DNA of 64,000 bases, taken from contig NZ_NGJZ01000002.1 of NCBI RefSeq assembly GCF_003987595.1, positions 585,400 to 649,399 of the forward strand, given 5' to 3'. Position 1 is the first letter of the stretch. Every line of letters begins with the position of its first letter. The notes beneath the pieces were generated by a model. That model searched no databases. It saw only the letters and a program-made list of their open reading frames with translations, and was not told where the DNA came from. Positions 50,799-59,788 of this stretch are shown piece after piece. The position numbers and the translations under genes are program-made. This stretch comes from Vagococcus entomophilus. Its GTDB lineage: Bacteria > Bacillota > Bacilli > Lactobacillales > Vagococcaceae.

Positions 50799-51158
50799 AT
50801 GTCAGAAATTGAAGCGTTTAAAAAAGACATAGAATTATTTGAACCAATCAATGTGCAACAGCTGGAACAAAAATTAACAGAAACAAAAAAACAAATCTTA
50901 TTCTTAGGAAGAGCGACTTGTCCTTTTTGCAGAAAATTTGCCCCTAAGTTAAAAGCGGTAAAAATAAAGCTTAATCTTCCTGTATACTTTGTTGATAGTG
51001 AGAATTCTGATGACTTGGCAAAATTAACTGCTTTACGTAATCAATATACAATTCCCACAGTACCGGCATTACTAGTTGTACAAGAAGAAAAGGTGAAAGT
51101 AGTATGTGATTCTTCTCTTACCGAAGAAGAGATTACACAATTTATTCAAAATCGTTAA
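50799..51158 (+). CDS. thioredoxin-fold protein with CPFC motif (PedC/bacteriocin-accessory-like)
   Basis: This 119-residue cytoplasmic protein has a thioredoxin fold with redox motif CPFC (C41, C44) after QILFLGRAT and the cis-proline segment IPTVPALLVV. Similar small proteins (PedC, BrcD) accompany bacteriocin export, where they help disulfide formation, but others are free-standing. No bacteriocin genes are close, so a general thiol-redox role is more cautious. ATG 50799 is selected because GGAGG lies at 50786-50790. Confidence 0.8.
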   Translation: MSEIEAFKKDIELFEPINVQQLEQKLTETKKQILFLGRATCPFCRKFAPKLKAVKIKLNLPVYFVDSENSDDLAKLTALRNQYTIPTVPALLVVQEEKVKVVCDSSLTEEEITQFIQNR

Positions 51159-51193
51159 TGACGTGTTTTTAAAATTATCATATATTCAAGATA

Positions 51194-51240
51194 GGATAGG
51201 AAAGAAGAAGGTGCTCCTGCTTCTCTCCTATCCTTTTTTT
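51194..51240 (+). terminator. terminator after the thioredoxin-like gene
   Basis: GGATAGGA pairs with TCCTATCC, with an inner AGAAG/CTTCT stem, and is followed by seven T. Confidence 0.88.
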
Positions 51241-51321
51241 GATTATTTAAAATGTAAATCAGTGTTAGGAGGATAAGTAACGAACAAAAGACTTTATTTT
51301 CAGAAAATTCAGTTATATGTA

Positions 51322-51350
51322 TTGATTATTTAATAGAAACAAGGTATAGT
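51322..51350 (+). promoter_or_regulatory. promoter of the PfoR-like gene
   Basis: TTGATT (51322-51327) and TATAGT (51345-51350) with a 17-bp spacer, 70 bp before the start codon. Confidence 0.65.
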
Positions 51351-51419
51351 AAAAATTACTTTACACATCTATGTGATTGTGGATGGTTCGGATTTAGATT
51401 TTAGAAAAGGGGTAAAAAG

Positions 51420-52511
51420 ATGGGCGCAACAGAGCAGGCATCACAAAATGAAAAAATAACGACAAGAGAGTATGTCTATCGCGTTTCTGCAGGGGTATCA
51501 AATGCGGTTTTAGTCATGCTTGGGATTGGACTCTTATGTGAAACGTTGGCAAATTTTGTAGGATGGACAGCATTTCATCAGATTGGGACAATGGCTAAAA
51601 TTTTACTAGCGCCAGCTTTTGGTGCAGCCGTAGCTTATCAATTAAAAAGCAACACGCTAGTATTATTTAGTGCGATGGTCGCATCTACCGTAGGCTCAAA
51701 TTCAATCTTTTTTATAAATAATGCTGTTCCAGCTACTACGGCAACGAGTCATGCAGTAGTTCAACCGATTGGAAGTGGCATTATCACGACGGGGCAACCA
51801 ATCAGTGCAGTTTTAGCTGCTCTAGTAGCCGTTTTAATTGGAAATTGGTTGACAGGTAAAACGCCACTAGATATGGTTTTAGTACCGTTTATATCAGTGA
51901 CTATTGGTGGGATTGTTGGACTTGGTCTGGCATCGGTTACAACCCCAGCTTTGCTTGCAATTAGTAAATTTATGGCAACTTCAATTACGATTTCCCCACT
52001 ACTCGGTTCATCTGTGATTGCGCTTGCTTGGAGTGTTCTGTTAATGACACCGGCATCTTCTGCTGCACTTGCGATTGCACTCACGCTAGATCCGGTTTCC
52101 TCAGCTGCTGCATTAATTGGTTGTACGAGTCAATTTGTTGGCTTTACCGTGATGTCATGGCGTGAGAATAAAATAGGAGCAAATTTAGCACAGGGCTTAA
52201 TTACACCAAAAGTTCAATTTGCTAATTTGACGCTACATCCACAACTTGTCATTCCACCATTCATAGCTGCCATTATTAGTGCACCAATTGCAACGGTTGG
52301 CTTTGGTTTTAAAACCACCTACGAATTGGCTGGAATTGGTCTAAATTCACTGATTGCACCGCTAAATATTTTGTCGAAAAGTACAACTGATTTCTTTGTG
52401 TATCTTTTGGTTGGAGTGGTGCTTCCAGCTATCATTTCTTATATTGGTTTTGCTATCATGCAAAAGATGGGCAAAGCGCAAAAAGGATGGTTAACAATTG
52501 AATTACAATAA
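51420..52511 (+). CDS. PTS_EIIC_2 family membrane protein (PfoR-like)
   Basis: This 363-residue protein has about ten membrane helices. Gly/Ala/Ser-rich helices, including LAPAFGAAVAYQLKSNTLV, IGSGIITTGQPISAVLAALV and TPASSAALAIALTLDPVSSA, identify the PTS_EIIC_2 family that includes Clostridium PfoR. Despite its historical name of toxin regulator, the family is more likely a transporter; its substrate is unknown. There is no EIIA or EIIB gene nearby. It is monocistronic, preceded by a good promoter and an AAAGGGG site. Confidence 0.82.
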   Translation: MGATEQASQNEKITTREYVYRVSAGVSNAVLVMLGIGLLCETLANFVGWTAFHQIGTMAKILLAPAFGAAVAYQLKSNTLVLFSAMVASTVGSNSIFFINNAVPATTATSHAVVQPIGSGIITTGQPISAVLAALVAVLIGNWLTGKTPLDMVLVPFISVTIGGIVGLGLASVTTPALLAISKFMATSITISPLLGSSVIALAWSVLLMTPASSAALAIALTLDPVSSAAALIGCTSQFVGFTVMSWRENKIGANLAQGLITPKVQFANLTLHPQLVIPPFIAAIISAPIATVGFGFKTTYELAGIGLNSLIAPLNILSKSTTDFFVYLLVGVVLPAIISYIGFAIMQKMGKAQKGWLTIELQ

Positions 52512-52656
52512 GCCCATAATCACAAAAAAAGACTGGAGAGAAGTGGGTAACTCTGGGCAATAAGCAAGAATTCATAGAAATTAGCCTTTAGACTTTTTTT
52601 CCATTCAGCTTGTTTCCAAAGGAGTTACTTCTATTCTCACTAATTAGTTGGATAAA

Positions 52657-52705
52657 AAGAGCCTGAAACCTAACTTTTGAGTTAGGCTTCAGGTTCTCTT
52701 TTTTA
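52657..52705. terminator. bidirectional terminator between the PfoR-like and TetR genes
   Basis: A stem of about 20 bp (AGAGCCTGAA and CCTAACT on one side, AGTTAGG and TTCAGG on the other) with loop TTT and T runs on both strands. Confidence 0.88.
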
Positions 52706-53251
52706 TAAGTCAAAAGTAGACTGTAATAGTTCAGATACTGGAAGAACTTTTGAAGTCTCACCGGTTTTTAACATCCAGGCCAATAGTTGCATGACATAAG
52801 TAGCATAAATAGAAGCTAAAAATTCTTTTGGTACCTCTAGTTTTTGCTCTTTAGCTTTGATGTACTCCAGACTGTGCTCATAAAAAATATGCTCGAGCTT
52901 GGCAGATAAATCTGCCTCTGGCTCATGAATTTTGAGTAACGTTTTATAGACTTGTCTATTTCCAAGTAAGATGCTTTCGAAATTATGAAAGTTTGTAACG
53001 ATATGTGTTTGTTGTTCTGGTTGAAAACGCATCGCAATTTCATCGGATACTAATTGGCTATAAGTCGTAACAATTTTTTCTAGTAAATCATATTTATCCA
53101 AATAATGGGCATAGAATGTAGATTTGCTAATCATAGCTTTTTGACAAATATCTTTGATGGTTAATCGGCGGAAGTCTTTTGTCTCAAGTAAGCTGATCAG
53201 GGATTGTTCGATATTTTTTTTGGTTTTGATGATTCGGACATCTTCTTTCAT
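52703..53251 (-). CDS. TetR family transcriptional regulator
   Basis: This 182-residue protein has a TetR helix-turn-helix (FRRLTIKDICQKAMISKSTFYAHYLDKYDLL) and an all-helical ligand-binding domain of the TetR_C_7/DhaS-like type. ATG 53251 is chosen over 53257, because AGGGGGA leaves 8 bp to it. It is divergent from an alpha/beta-hydrolase gene and probably represses it; TTAGTA and TACTAA half-sites lie in the shared gap near 53290-53317. Its ligand is unknown. Confidence 0.9.
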   Translation of the reverse strand: MKEDVRIIKTKKNIEQSLISLLETKDFRRLTIKDICQKAMISKSTFYAHYLDKYDLLEKIVTTYSQLVSDEIAMRFQPEQQTHIVTNFHNFESILLGNRQVYKTLLKIHEPEADLSAKLEHIFYEHSLEYIKAKEQKLEVPKEFLASIYATYVMQLLAWMLKTGETSKVLPVSELLQSTFDL

Positions 53252-53390
53252 GGACATTTCCCCCTAATTTGATCCTTTTCCTACGATTTAGTAAGAAAGG
53301 TTCGATTTCGTACTAATTATATAACATTGCTAGTCGTTTGCAAGTTTTAGTTGGCGTATAGTAAGACTATCAAAAGAGGAGGAAATTAAT

Positions 53391-54515
53391 ATGTTTGAAG
53401 AATATACAGGTAATGAACAATTTGATTTACAAATTAATCGTTTTATGGGAGATACATTTCAAAATGATTCAAGAGCACAAAAGGATCTAAAAGAAATCAT
53501 TCCCAAACTCATAGATGTAGATGGTTGGTTTAAAGTTTGGCATGAAAAAGCAGTTGAACGTGAGCAGAATGGCGATTTTGACTTAGCTTCAAAATATTAT
53601 CAAGCTGCAGAGTTTTATCTAGATGATTCAAGTTCTTACAAGAATGAAATGTATCATAAATATCGCGAAAACTTTTATAAGTCCTATGACACCTCGCATT
53701 TTAAAATGTATGAAGTACCTTACGAACAGTCATTTTTACCAGCGATTCGAATGGGAGAAGACCCTAATCTACCTACTACTGTTTTCTTTGCAGGATACGA
53801 TTCATATATTGAAGAACTTTTGCCCATGATAGAAAATGTGGCAAAACAGTTGAAGCACAATATTATTTTATTTGAAGGACCAGGGCAAGGGAGTGCACTA
53901 AAAAACGGCTTGAAATTCATACCAAATTGGGAAAAACCAATGAAAGCACTCTTAGATTATTTTAATTTGGACCAAGTAAATATTGTAGGGATTTCTTGGG
54001 GAGGATACTTTGCGATTCGTGCTGCAGCTTTCGAAAAGAGAATTGATAAAGTGGTTTGTTTTGACATTTTTTATTCAGGTTTGGATACGTTAAAAATGAA
54101 AACTGATAAAAAAGATTGGGCTTCTTTGATGGCACTTATGGAGGCAAAAGAAGAAGAGGCTGTGAATCAAATCTTTTACAAAAAAATGAGTCAAGATTTA
54201 GACTTAAACTGGAAAATCAAAAAGGGAATGGAAAACACAGGCGAAAAAACGCCATTTGCTTTAATCAAAAACTTTGAAAAGCATACGATGGCTAATCTTG
54301 GACCATTAGTCAATCAAGATGTATTGCTGCTTGCAGGAGAACAAGATCAATATGTGCCGATTGAAAGATTGCATCAAATTGAAAAAGAATTAGTCAACGC
54401 TGCTTCAGTTACGTCTAAAGTATTTACAAAAGAAACTGGCGGTGAACAGCACTGCCAAGCTGGATATAGACATTTAGCTTTCGATGTAATTAATCAATTT
54501 TTAACTAAAAAGTAA
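53391..54515 (+). CDS. alpha/beta hydrolase (FrsA/DHPON hydrolase-like)
   Basis: This is a 374-residue protein with a helical N-terminal region (1-125) and an alpha/beta-hydrolase domain. The nucleophile serine lies in VGISWGGYFA, the acid aspartate probably in GEQDQYVP and the histidine in GEQHCQAG. EGPGQGSA forms the oxyanion region. The arrangement resembles FrsA-like esterases and 2,6-dihydroxypseudooxynicotine hydrolase, C-C or ester hydrolases. It is divergent from the TetR gene, so the pair looks like a ligand-inducible detoxification unit. The substrate cannot be given. The start follows GAGGAGG. Confidence 0.85.
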   Translation: MFEEYTGNEQFDLQINRFMGDTFQNDSRAQKDLKEIIPKLIDVDGWFKVWHEKAVEREQNGDFDLASKYYQAAEFYLDDSSSYKNEMYHKYRENFYKSYDTSHFKMYEVPYEQSFLPAIRMGEDPNLPTTVFFAGYDSYIEELLPMIENVAKQLKHNIILFEGPGQGSALKNGLKFIPNWEKPMKALLDYFNLDQVNIVGISWGGYFAIRAAAFEKRIDKVVCFDIFYSGLDTLKMKTDKKDWASLMALMEAKEEEAVNQIFYKKMSQDLDLNWKIKKGMENTGEKTPFALIKNFEKHTMANLGPLVNQDVLLLAGEQDQYVPIERLHQIEKELVNAASVTSKVFTKETGGEQHCQAGYRHLAFDVINQFLTKK

Positions 54516-54518
54516 ACA

Positions 54519-54557
54519 AAAAAAGTTTGAGGATAACAACTATCCTCAAACTTTTTT
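54519..54557. terminator. bidirectional terminator after the hydrolase gene
   Basis: AAAAGTTTGAGGATA pairs with TATCCTCAAACTTTT around ACAAC; T run follows; convergent gene beyond. Confidence 0.92.
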
Positions 54558-54564
54558 AGCGCTT

Positions 54565-55092
54565 TTAGAAACGATGGAAAGCGAGCACAACCATTTCAAT
54601 TCCAAACATCATAAAGTAAAACCCAACTAAAAATGATAGGGTTAAAGCAGAAGAGATGGGATTAAATAGTAATGAAAGTCCAATGAATACACAAATAATA
54701 TTGAGGATTAAGGTGAAGATAAATAACGGTGTGTGTCTTTCACGCAAATAGCCAATGTTGATTAAAGACGCAATGGAGTCCACTAAGAACCAAATTGCAA
54801 ACATCACAGCGAATACGAAAATACCAGAATATAAATTTGTTACAAGCAAGAGCCCCAATAAAACATCAAGAATTCCTACTAAGATTAAAGAACCAGCATG
54901 AATTCCACTTAACTCTTTTAATTTAGAATAAGAAAGCAAAGAGAACAGCCCTTTGATAATGGCACCAATCCCAAATAACACAACAAAAGCTTTCAATGTT
55001 TTTTCAGGATTTGAAAAACTAAACATCGCAATAATAATAAAAAGAATGCCTAATATTAATTCGCCCCAGCCAAATTTTTTTTCATTTACCAT
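54565..55092 (-). CDS. HdeD/DUF308 family membrane protein
   Basis: This is a 175-residue protein with six hydrophobic helices, arranged as three hairpins, each with a short glycine-rich turn (GWGELILGILFIIIAMFSF, GSLILVGILDVLLGLLL, SLLFNPISSALTLSFLVGFY). These match the DUF308/HdeD family, linked to acid resistance in enteric bacteria; function in Gram-positives is unknown. The ribosome binding site on the minus strand is AAGGAG. Confidence 0.85.
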   Translation of the reverse strand: MVNEKKFGWGELILGILFIIIAMFSFSNPEKTLKAFVVLFGIGAIIKGLFSLLSYSKLKELSGIHAGSLILVGILDVLLGLLLVTNLYSGIFVFAVMFAIWFLVDSIASLINIGYLRERHTPLFIFTLILNIICVFIGLSLLFNPISSALTLSFLVGFYFMMFGIEMVVLAFHRF

Positions 55093-55172
55093 ATAAATTC
55101 ACTCCTTTGTCTGAAACAAGCATACCATTTTCAAAAAAAAGAGTAAATAATTTAGTGTTCAAAAAAATAAGG

Positions 55173-55649
55173 TTAAAAGTCTGCTGTTTTTTCCAATTGC
55201 AGTAACTTATGCTTAACTGATAATGAATGAGCATGGGCGCCCATGTAACCAGTTAATTGTCCATTTTTACCAATAACACGATGGCAGGGAATGAAGATTG
55301 CGAGAGGATTTTTTTTATTTGCTTGACCAATTGCACGCACTGCTTTAGGAGAGTCAATGAGTGTGGCGATTTCTTGATAGCTTCTTGTTTCACCATAAGG
55401 AATAGCAAGAAGGGCTTGCCATACTTTTTGTTGAAAGATGGTTCCTGTTTGCAGAGATAGTGGGACACTGAATGACTTGCGTTTTTGGCAGAAGTACTCG
55501 GCTAGTTCGAGTTGTGCTTGCTGAATGAATAACTTCTCTCGCTCGCTTTCAGGAAGCTTGGGTGATGAGGTGTCGAAAGTGAGCGATGTAATTCCCTTTG
55601 AGTTTGCTTGAATTTCGATTGGGGGAAAATCTGAAAAATGAAAAATCAC
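55173..55649 (-). CDS. ogt: methylated-DNA--protein-cysteine methyltransferase
   Basis: This 158-residue repair protein removes alkyl groups from O6-alkylguanine by transfer to its own cysteine. The active site is PCHRVIG with C122, preceded by the helix-turn-helix GTIFQQKVWQALLAIPYGETRS. The stretch after the active site reads TGYMGAHAHSLSVKHKLL, slightly longer than the usual GYxGGLxxKxxLL. The start is GTG 55649, after AAGGAGG on the minus strand. It is divergent from the YunD-like gene. Confidence 0.94.
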   Translation of the reverse strand: MIFHFSDFPPIEIQANSKGITSLTFDTSSPKLPESEREKLFIQQAQLELAEYFCQKRKSFSVPLSLQTGTIFQQKVWQALLAIPYGETRSYQEIATLIDSPKAVRAIGQANKKNPLAIFIPCHRVIGKNGQLTGYMGAHAHSLSVKHKLLQLEKTADF

Positions 55650-55740
55650 GTGTAACCGCCTCCTTTATGTATTATCATATCGAATTTTTTTGAAATATGA
55701 TACTATTATGATGTTAAAAAAAGAGAAAGATGGCGAATAG

Positions 55741-57141
55741 ATGGAGAAAATCGTATTGCTACATACAAATGACTTACATTCTCATTTCGAACATTGGCCG
55801 AAAATACGCCGTTTTTTAGCGCAAAGAAAAAAGAGGTTGGAACAAGAGGGAGCAACTGTTTTTCAACTTGATTTAGGCGACTTTGTTGATAGAAGTCACC
55901 CACTAACTGAATCCACAAATGGACAATTCAACATTCAATTGATGAATCAAGTAGAATATGATGCGGTGACCATTGGCAATAATGAGGGGATTGGCAATAG
56001 TCGAAAAGAGCTTAACGATTTGTACAATCAGGCAGATTTTCCTGTTGTGTTAGGAAATATATATGATGAAAAGACGAACCAATTACCCAAATGGGCAACT
56101 CCGTACAAAATTTTAGAAAGTAGTAAAGGTTTTAAGCTAGCAGTATTGGGGTTGACCGCACCATTTCCACTGACCTATCATCCAAATGGTTGGAGTGCGC
56201 TTAGTCCAGATGAGGTGTTACCAGACTTAATTCGAATGGTGGAAAAAAAAGCAGATGCCATTGTATTGCTTTCGCATTTAGGAATTCAAGAAGATCGAAG
56301 GTTGGCAGAAAGATTTCCTGAGATTGACGTCATCATAGGCGCGCATACGCATCACTTGTTACCAGACGGGGAACAAGTCCATGAAACATTGCTTGCTGCA
56401 GCTGGGAAGTACGGGTATTATGTCGGCGAAATCACGCTTAGAATAGAAGCAACGCATCTACTAGGAAAGGAAGCAACGGTTCACCCTACGTCAGAGATGT
56501 TTGAACAACAGAAGGATGCTGATGAGATACAGAGTTATCTGGAGCAAGGGTATCAACAATTAAAAGGGCAAAGAATCGCACGAATCCCGCATTCTTTAGC
56601 TCAAAGCTGGGAAGAAGCCAATCCGTTGATTGAGATAGCGCTAAAGGCAATTGAAGCTTATGCGAGTACGACAAGTGCAATGTTGAATAGTGGACTATTT
56701 TTAGCAAGCCTACCAAAAGGAATCGTTACAGCCAACCAGTTGCATCAAATCTTGCCACATCCAATGCATTTGATCCGTGTAACATTAAGTGGAGCAGATT
56801 TGGTGAGATTGTTTCAAGAAATCACGAAGAATCAAGGCTTTTTAAAAAATTATCCCATTCTTGGCATGGGATTTAGAGGAGAAGTTTTTGGCACGGTTGT
56901 CTTTGATGGCATGTCGTACGAGAGACACTCAAAAAAAGGTTACTACGCGGGGAAACCCATTATTGCAACGAAAAGGTACACTTTTGTAACAGTAGATCAC
57001 TTTTTGTTTATTCCATTCTTCCCAACAATTGAAATTGCTGGAGAGATTGAAATGGTTTATCCAGATTTCTTGCGTCGGGTGACTGCAAAATACTTAGAAA
57101 AGCACTATCCATTAAAAATAAAAAAAGATATAATAGATTAA
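55741..57141 (+). CDS. metallophosphoesterase, 5'-nucleotidase family (YunD-like)
   Basis: This 466-residue cytoplasmic protein (no signal peptide) has the metallophosphatase motifs TNDLHSH (9-15), LGDFVD, IGNNEG (in place of the common GNHE), LLSHLG and GAHTHH, followed by a 5'-nucleotidase-type C-terminal domain with MLNSGLFLASLPKGIV. It corresponds to Bacillus YunD. It heads a conserved cluster yunD-yutD-yutF-DUF1461. The asparagine in GNNE replaces the usual catalytic histidine, a known trait in this subgroup; the reaction is uncertain. Confidence 0.85.
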   Translation: MEKIVLLHTNDLHSHFEHWPKIRRFLAQRKKRLEQEGATVFQLDLGDFVDRSHPLTESTNGQFNIQLMNQVEYDAVTIGNNEGIGNSRKELNDLYNQADFPVVLGNIYDEKTNQLPKWATPYKILESSKGFKLAVLGLTAPFPLTYHPNGWSALSPDEVLPDLIRMVEKKADAIVLLSHLGIQEDRRLAERFPEIDVIIGAHTHHLLPDGEQVHETLLAAAGKYGYYVGEITLRIEATHLLGKEATVHPTSEMFEQQKDADEIQSYLEQGYQQLKGQRIARIPHSLAQSWEEANPLIEIALKAIEAYASTTSAMLNSGLFLASLPKGIVTANQLHQILPHPMHLIRVTLSGADLVRLFQEITKNQGFLKNYPILGMGFRGEVFGTVVFDGMSYERHSKKGYYAGKPIIATKRYTFVTVDHFLFIPFFPTIEIAGEIEMVYPDFLRRVTAKYLEKHYPLKIKKDIID

Positions 57142-57159
57142 AGTGAAGGCGGTGAAATG

Positions 57160-57798
57160 ATGAGTGAAACAAAAGAACATGAAACCATAAACTTAACAAC
57201 AGAAGTAACAGAAGTTTTGGAAGAAATTGTAGAGATGCCCCCGATAAAAGAAGAAAAAGAAAAACCAAATGCTATTTATTTTATTGATGAAGATACATTT
57301 CTCATGGGAGATAAAAAATATCGCTTAGTGTTAAACTACCGTGATGCATTTCAACCTGAAAAACTAAGTGAACGCTATAGTGACATTTTAAATCGGTATG
57401 ACTATATAGTAGCGGACTGGGGATATGAACAATTACGCTTGAAAGGTTTTTTCGATTCTTATAATCGAAAAGCACCAGCTGATCAGCGGATTGATGCCTT
57501 AGAAGATTATTTATATGAATTCTGCAATTTTGGTTGTGCTTTCTTCGTGATTGAACGCCTAGGTGGTAAAAAAGAACGCAAAAAAACACGACATCGTAAG
57601 AAAAAGAGCCAAGAAATTGTACAAGAAGCATTTACAGAAGAGAAAGTAGAAACGACTAAGGTCGTAAGCAAAAAGAAACCAATCATCAAAAAAAGAGCAG
57701 AGAAAGTTGAAAAAGAAGCGATGGGTGAAACAAAAGAACGCGTGACAACGACAAAACGTCATTTTACGATTCGTCAAAAAAATTCAGACAGCAATTAG
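57160..57798 (+). CDS. yutD: YutD family protein
   Basis: This 212-residue protein contains the YutD (DUF1027) domain at about 25-120: NAIYFIDEDTFLMGDKKYRL, NRYDYIVADWGYEQLRLKGFF and FCNFGCAFFVIERL. A highly basic C-terminal tail of about 90 residues, rich in K and R (RKKKSQE, KKKPIIKKR), suggests nucleic acid or ribosome binding. Its biochemical function is unknown. It lies 18 bp after the YunD gene; ATG 57160 has better spacing to AAGGCGG than ATG 57157. Confidence 0.88.
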   Translation: MSETKEHETINLTTEVTEVLEEIVEMPPIKEEKEKPNAIYFIDEDTFLMGDKKYRLVLNYRDAFQPEKLSERYSDILNRYDYIVADWGYEQLRLKGFFDSYNRKAPADQRIDALEDYLYEFCNFGCAFFVIERLGGKKERKKTRHRKKKSQEIVQEAFTEEKVETTKVVSKKKPIIKKRAEKVEKEAMGETKERVTTTKRHFTIRQKNSDSN

Positions 57799-57809
57799 GA
57801 GAGGTTTGC

Positions 57810-58583
57810 GTGAGCTATAAAGGATATTTAATTGATTTAGATGGAACTATTTACTTAGGAACTGAACCAATCCCTTCAGGTAAACGGTTTGTGGAGTCCT
57901 TACAAAAAAAAGGCATTCCATTTACATTTGTTACGAATAATACGACAAAAAAGCCAAGTGAAGTGCAACAAAGACTAGCAACGCTCTTTGATATTTATGT
58001 AGAAGAAACACAAATCTATACCGCATCTTTAGCAACGATTGACTATATGAAAGAACAAAATCGCGGCAACAAAGTTTTTGTAATTGGCGAAACTGGGTTA
58101 GTTGATTTAATTACTGAGTCTGGATTTGAGCTAGACGAAGAAACGCCAGATTTTGTCGTTGTGGGGTTGGACACACAATTGAACTATGAAAAGTTAACAA
58201 AGGCTACATTGGCTATTCAAAAAGGGGCCTGTTTTATTGGGACCAACCCTGATAAAAATATTCCAACGGAAAAGGGTCTTTTACCAGGAGCGGGTTCGTT
58301 AATTGCCTGTATTGAAACAGCGACACAACAAAAAGCCGTTTATATTGGAAAGCCGCAAGCAGTTATCATGGACCGTGCTGTAGCACATCTAGGCTTGCCA
58401 AAAAGCAAAGTGGTCATGGTTGGAGATAACTATGAGACAGATATTCAAGCGGGAATCCAAAATAATATTGACACGATGCTTGTATTGTCAGGCTTTACGC
58501 CCAAAGAAGCCGTTACCAGTTTGCCTGTGGCACCAACCCATGTTTTAAACAGTTTGGATGAGTGGTCTTTTGAAACTAACTAA
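57810..58583 (+). CDS. yutF: HAD-IIA family phosphatase (YutF/NagD-like)
   Basis: This 257-residue hydrolase has the HAD motifs: DLDGTIYLG (D10, D12 as nucleophile and acid), TFVTNNTTKK, the lysine of IGKPQAVI, and VMVGDNYETDIQAG. The cap domain is of C2A type as in NagD. Members dephosphorylate nucleotides or sugar phosphates. The start is GTG 57810 after TAGGAGAGG. It lies 11 bp after yutD and overlaps the next gene by 26 bp. Confidence 0.92.
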   Translation: MSYKGYLIDLDGTIYLGTEPIPSGKRFVESLQKKGIPFTFVTNNTTKKPSEVQQRLATLFDIYVEETQIYTASLATIDYMKEQNRGNKVFVIGETGLVDLITESGFELDEETPDFVVVGLDTQLNYEKLTKATLAIQKGACFIGTNPDKNIPTEKGLLPGAGSLIACIETATQQKAVYIGKPQAVIMDRAVAHLGLPKSKVVMVGDNYETDIQAGIQNNIDTMLVLSGFTPKEAVTSLPVAPTHVLNSLDEWSFETN

Positions 58584-59205
58584 TTTATTTCGTGGAAAAG
58601 TTGGATTCCTGTGCCTGTTTTTATTTCTCATTGCGCTTGTTATTACGATTACGATAAACTTTTATCCACTTTATGTGGTGGATAGTCACGTGATGAATTT
58701 GGCAGATAGTGCTGGATTAACCCAAAAACAACTACTTCTAAATTATAAAGAATTGATGCACTATTTAAACTGGCCTTTCCAAAAAGTCTTGAAGTTATCC
58801 AATTTTACAATGTCAAATGCTGGACGGCAGCATTTTGTTGATGTGAAGCGTTTGTTTCTATTTAATTATTTTATTCTGGGGATAACGGCTGTGCCTGCAG
58901 GTTTCTTTTTAAGAGATTGTTTGAAATCTAAACGGCTATGGCGTTTGATCCGCCCATTTCAAATTGGTTCTGCAGTACCATTTTTATTAGGATTTATCAT
59001 GATTTTGGGGTTTGAACGTTTTTTTGTTTTATTTCATGAGTTGCTGTTTTCCAACGACAACTGGGTATTTAATCCTGCGACAGATCCCATTATTTTAGTA
59101 TTACCTGAAGATTATTTTATGCACTGTTTTATCCTAGCATTTGTGTTATTTGAGGGATTGATGTTAGGTGGAGTCGTGCTTGGAAAAAAATCTATGAAAA
59201 GGTAG
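58558..59205 (+). CDS. TIGR01906/DUF1461 family membrane protein
   Basis: This 215-residue protein has four or five membrane helices and the family pattern NYKELMHYLNWPFQ, FSNAGRQHFVDVK-like sequence (here MSNAGRQHFVDVKRLF) and the C-terminal FHELLFSNDNWVFNPATDP. It is conserved next to yutD and yutF in lactobacilli and enterococci. The function is unknown. ATG 58558 overlaps the end of the yutF gene; TTG 58570 is an alternative start. Confidence 0.85.
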   Translation: MSGLLKLTNLFRGKVGFLCLFLFLIALVITITINFYPLYVVDSHVMNLADSAGLTQKQLLLNYKELMHYLNWPFQKVLKLSNFTMSNAGRQHFVDVKRLFLFNYFILGITAVPAGFFLRDCLKSKRLWRLIRPFQIGSAVPFLLGFIMILGFERFFVLFHELLFSNDNWVFNPATDPIILVLPEDYFMHCFILAFVLFEGLMLGGVVLGKKSMKR

Positions 59206-59210
59206 AAAAA

Positions 59211-59258
59211 AAACAAGAGCGAGACAAAACAGCTTCGTTTTGTCTTGCTCTTGTTTTT
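59211..59258. terminator. bidirectional terminator after the yut cluster
   Basis: AACAAGAGC-GAGACAAAAC pairs with GTTTTGTCTTGCTCTTGTT around AGCTTC, followed by a T run; a convergent gene lies beyond. Confidence 0.9.
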
Positions 59259-59278
59259 GTTTGGTCTCATTTTAGTAG

Positions 59279-59767
59279 TTAAATCCCGTTTGGATCTAAT
59301 TGAGAGTGAGCTAAGCGGCTAGCAGCAGCTGCAGCGATTGCTCCAACGATGTCATCTAAAAATGTATGGACAGCCTTACCGTCATGTTCATTCAACTTCT
59401 CTAAAATGCCTGGTTTTACTTTGTCAACATAGCCGTAATTCGTAAAGCCAATCGAACCATAGACATTTACGATAGATAAGGCCATGATTTCATCAACTCC
59501 GTACAACCCTTCATCATTTTGCAACATTTCCTGAAGTGGGGAGAGCAATTGATTTTTTTCAGCTAAAATATCTAGCTGGATTCCCGTTAAAATGGCATTT
59601 TGAACCTCTCTTTTTTTCAATACTCGATTGACACTGTCTATGCAAGTTTCAAGTTGTAAGTTTTTGATGTATTTTTTTTGTAAAAACATAACGAGTTCAG
59701 CAATATCTGTAATTTTTACGCCACGTTCTTGAATAAGTTGGCGTGCGACTTTTTCTAATTTTTCCAT
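59279..59767 (-). CDS. phosphatidylglycerophosphatase A-related protein (YutG-like)
   Basis: This 162-residue soluble protein has the PgpA/YutG fold: VKITDIAELVMFLQKKY, GLYGVDEIMALSIVNVYGSIGFTNYGYVDK and a C-terminal KAVHTFLDDIVGAIAAAAASRLAHS. It lacks membrane helices, unlike enterobacterial PgpA. The exact substrate in Gram-positives is unknown. It often sits with the yut genes. Ribosome binding site GGAGGAAG on the minus strand. Confidence 0.86.
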   Translation of the reverse strand: MEKLEKVARQLIQERGVKITDIAELVMFLQKKYIKNLQLETCIDSVNRVLKKREVQNAILTGIQLDILAEKNQLLSPLQEMLQNDEGLYGVDEIMALSIVNVYGSIGFTNYGYVDKVKPGILEKLNEHDGKAVHTFLDDIVGAIAAAAASRLAHSQLDPNGI

Positions 59768-59788
59768 TTTATCTTCCTCCGTTTACAA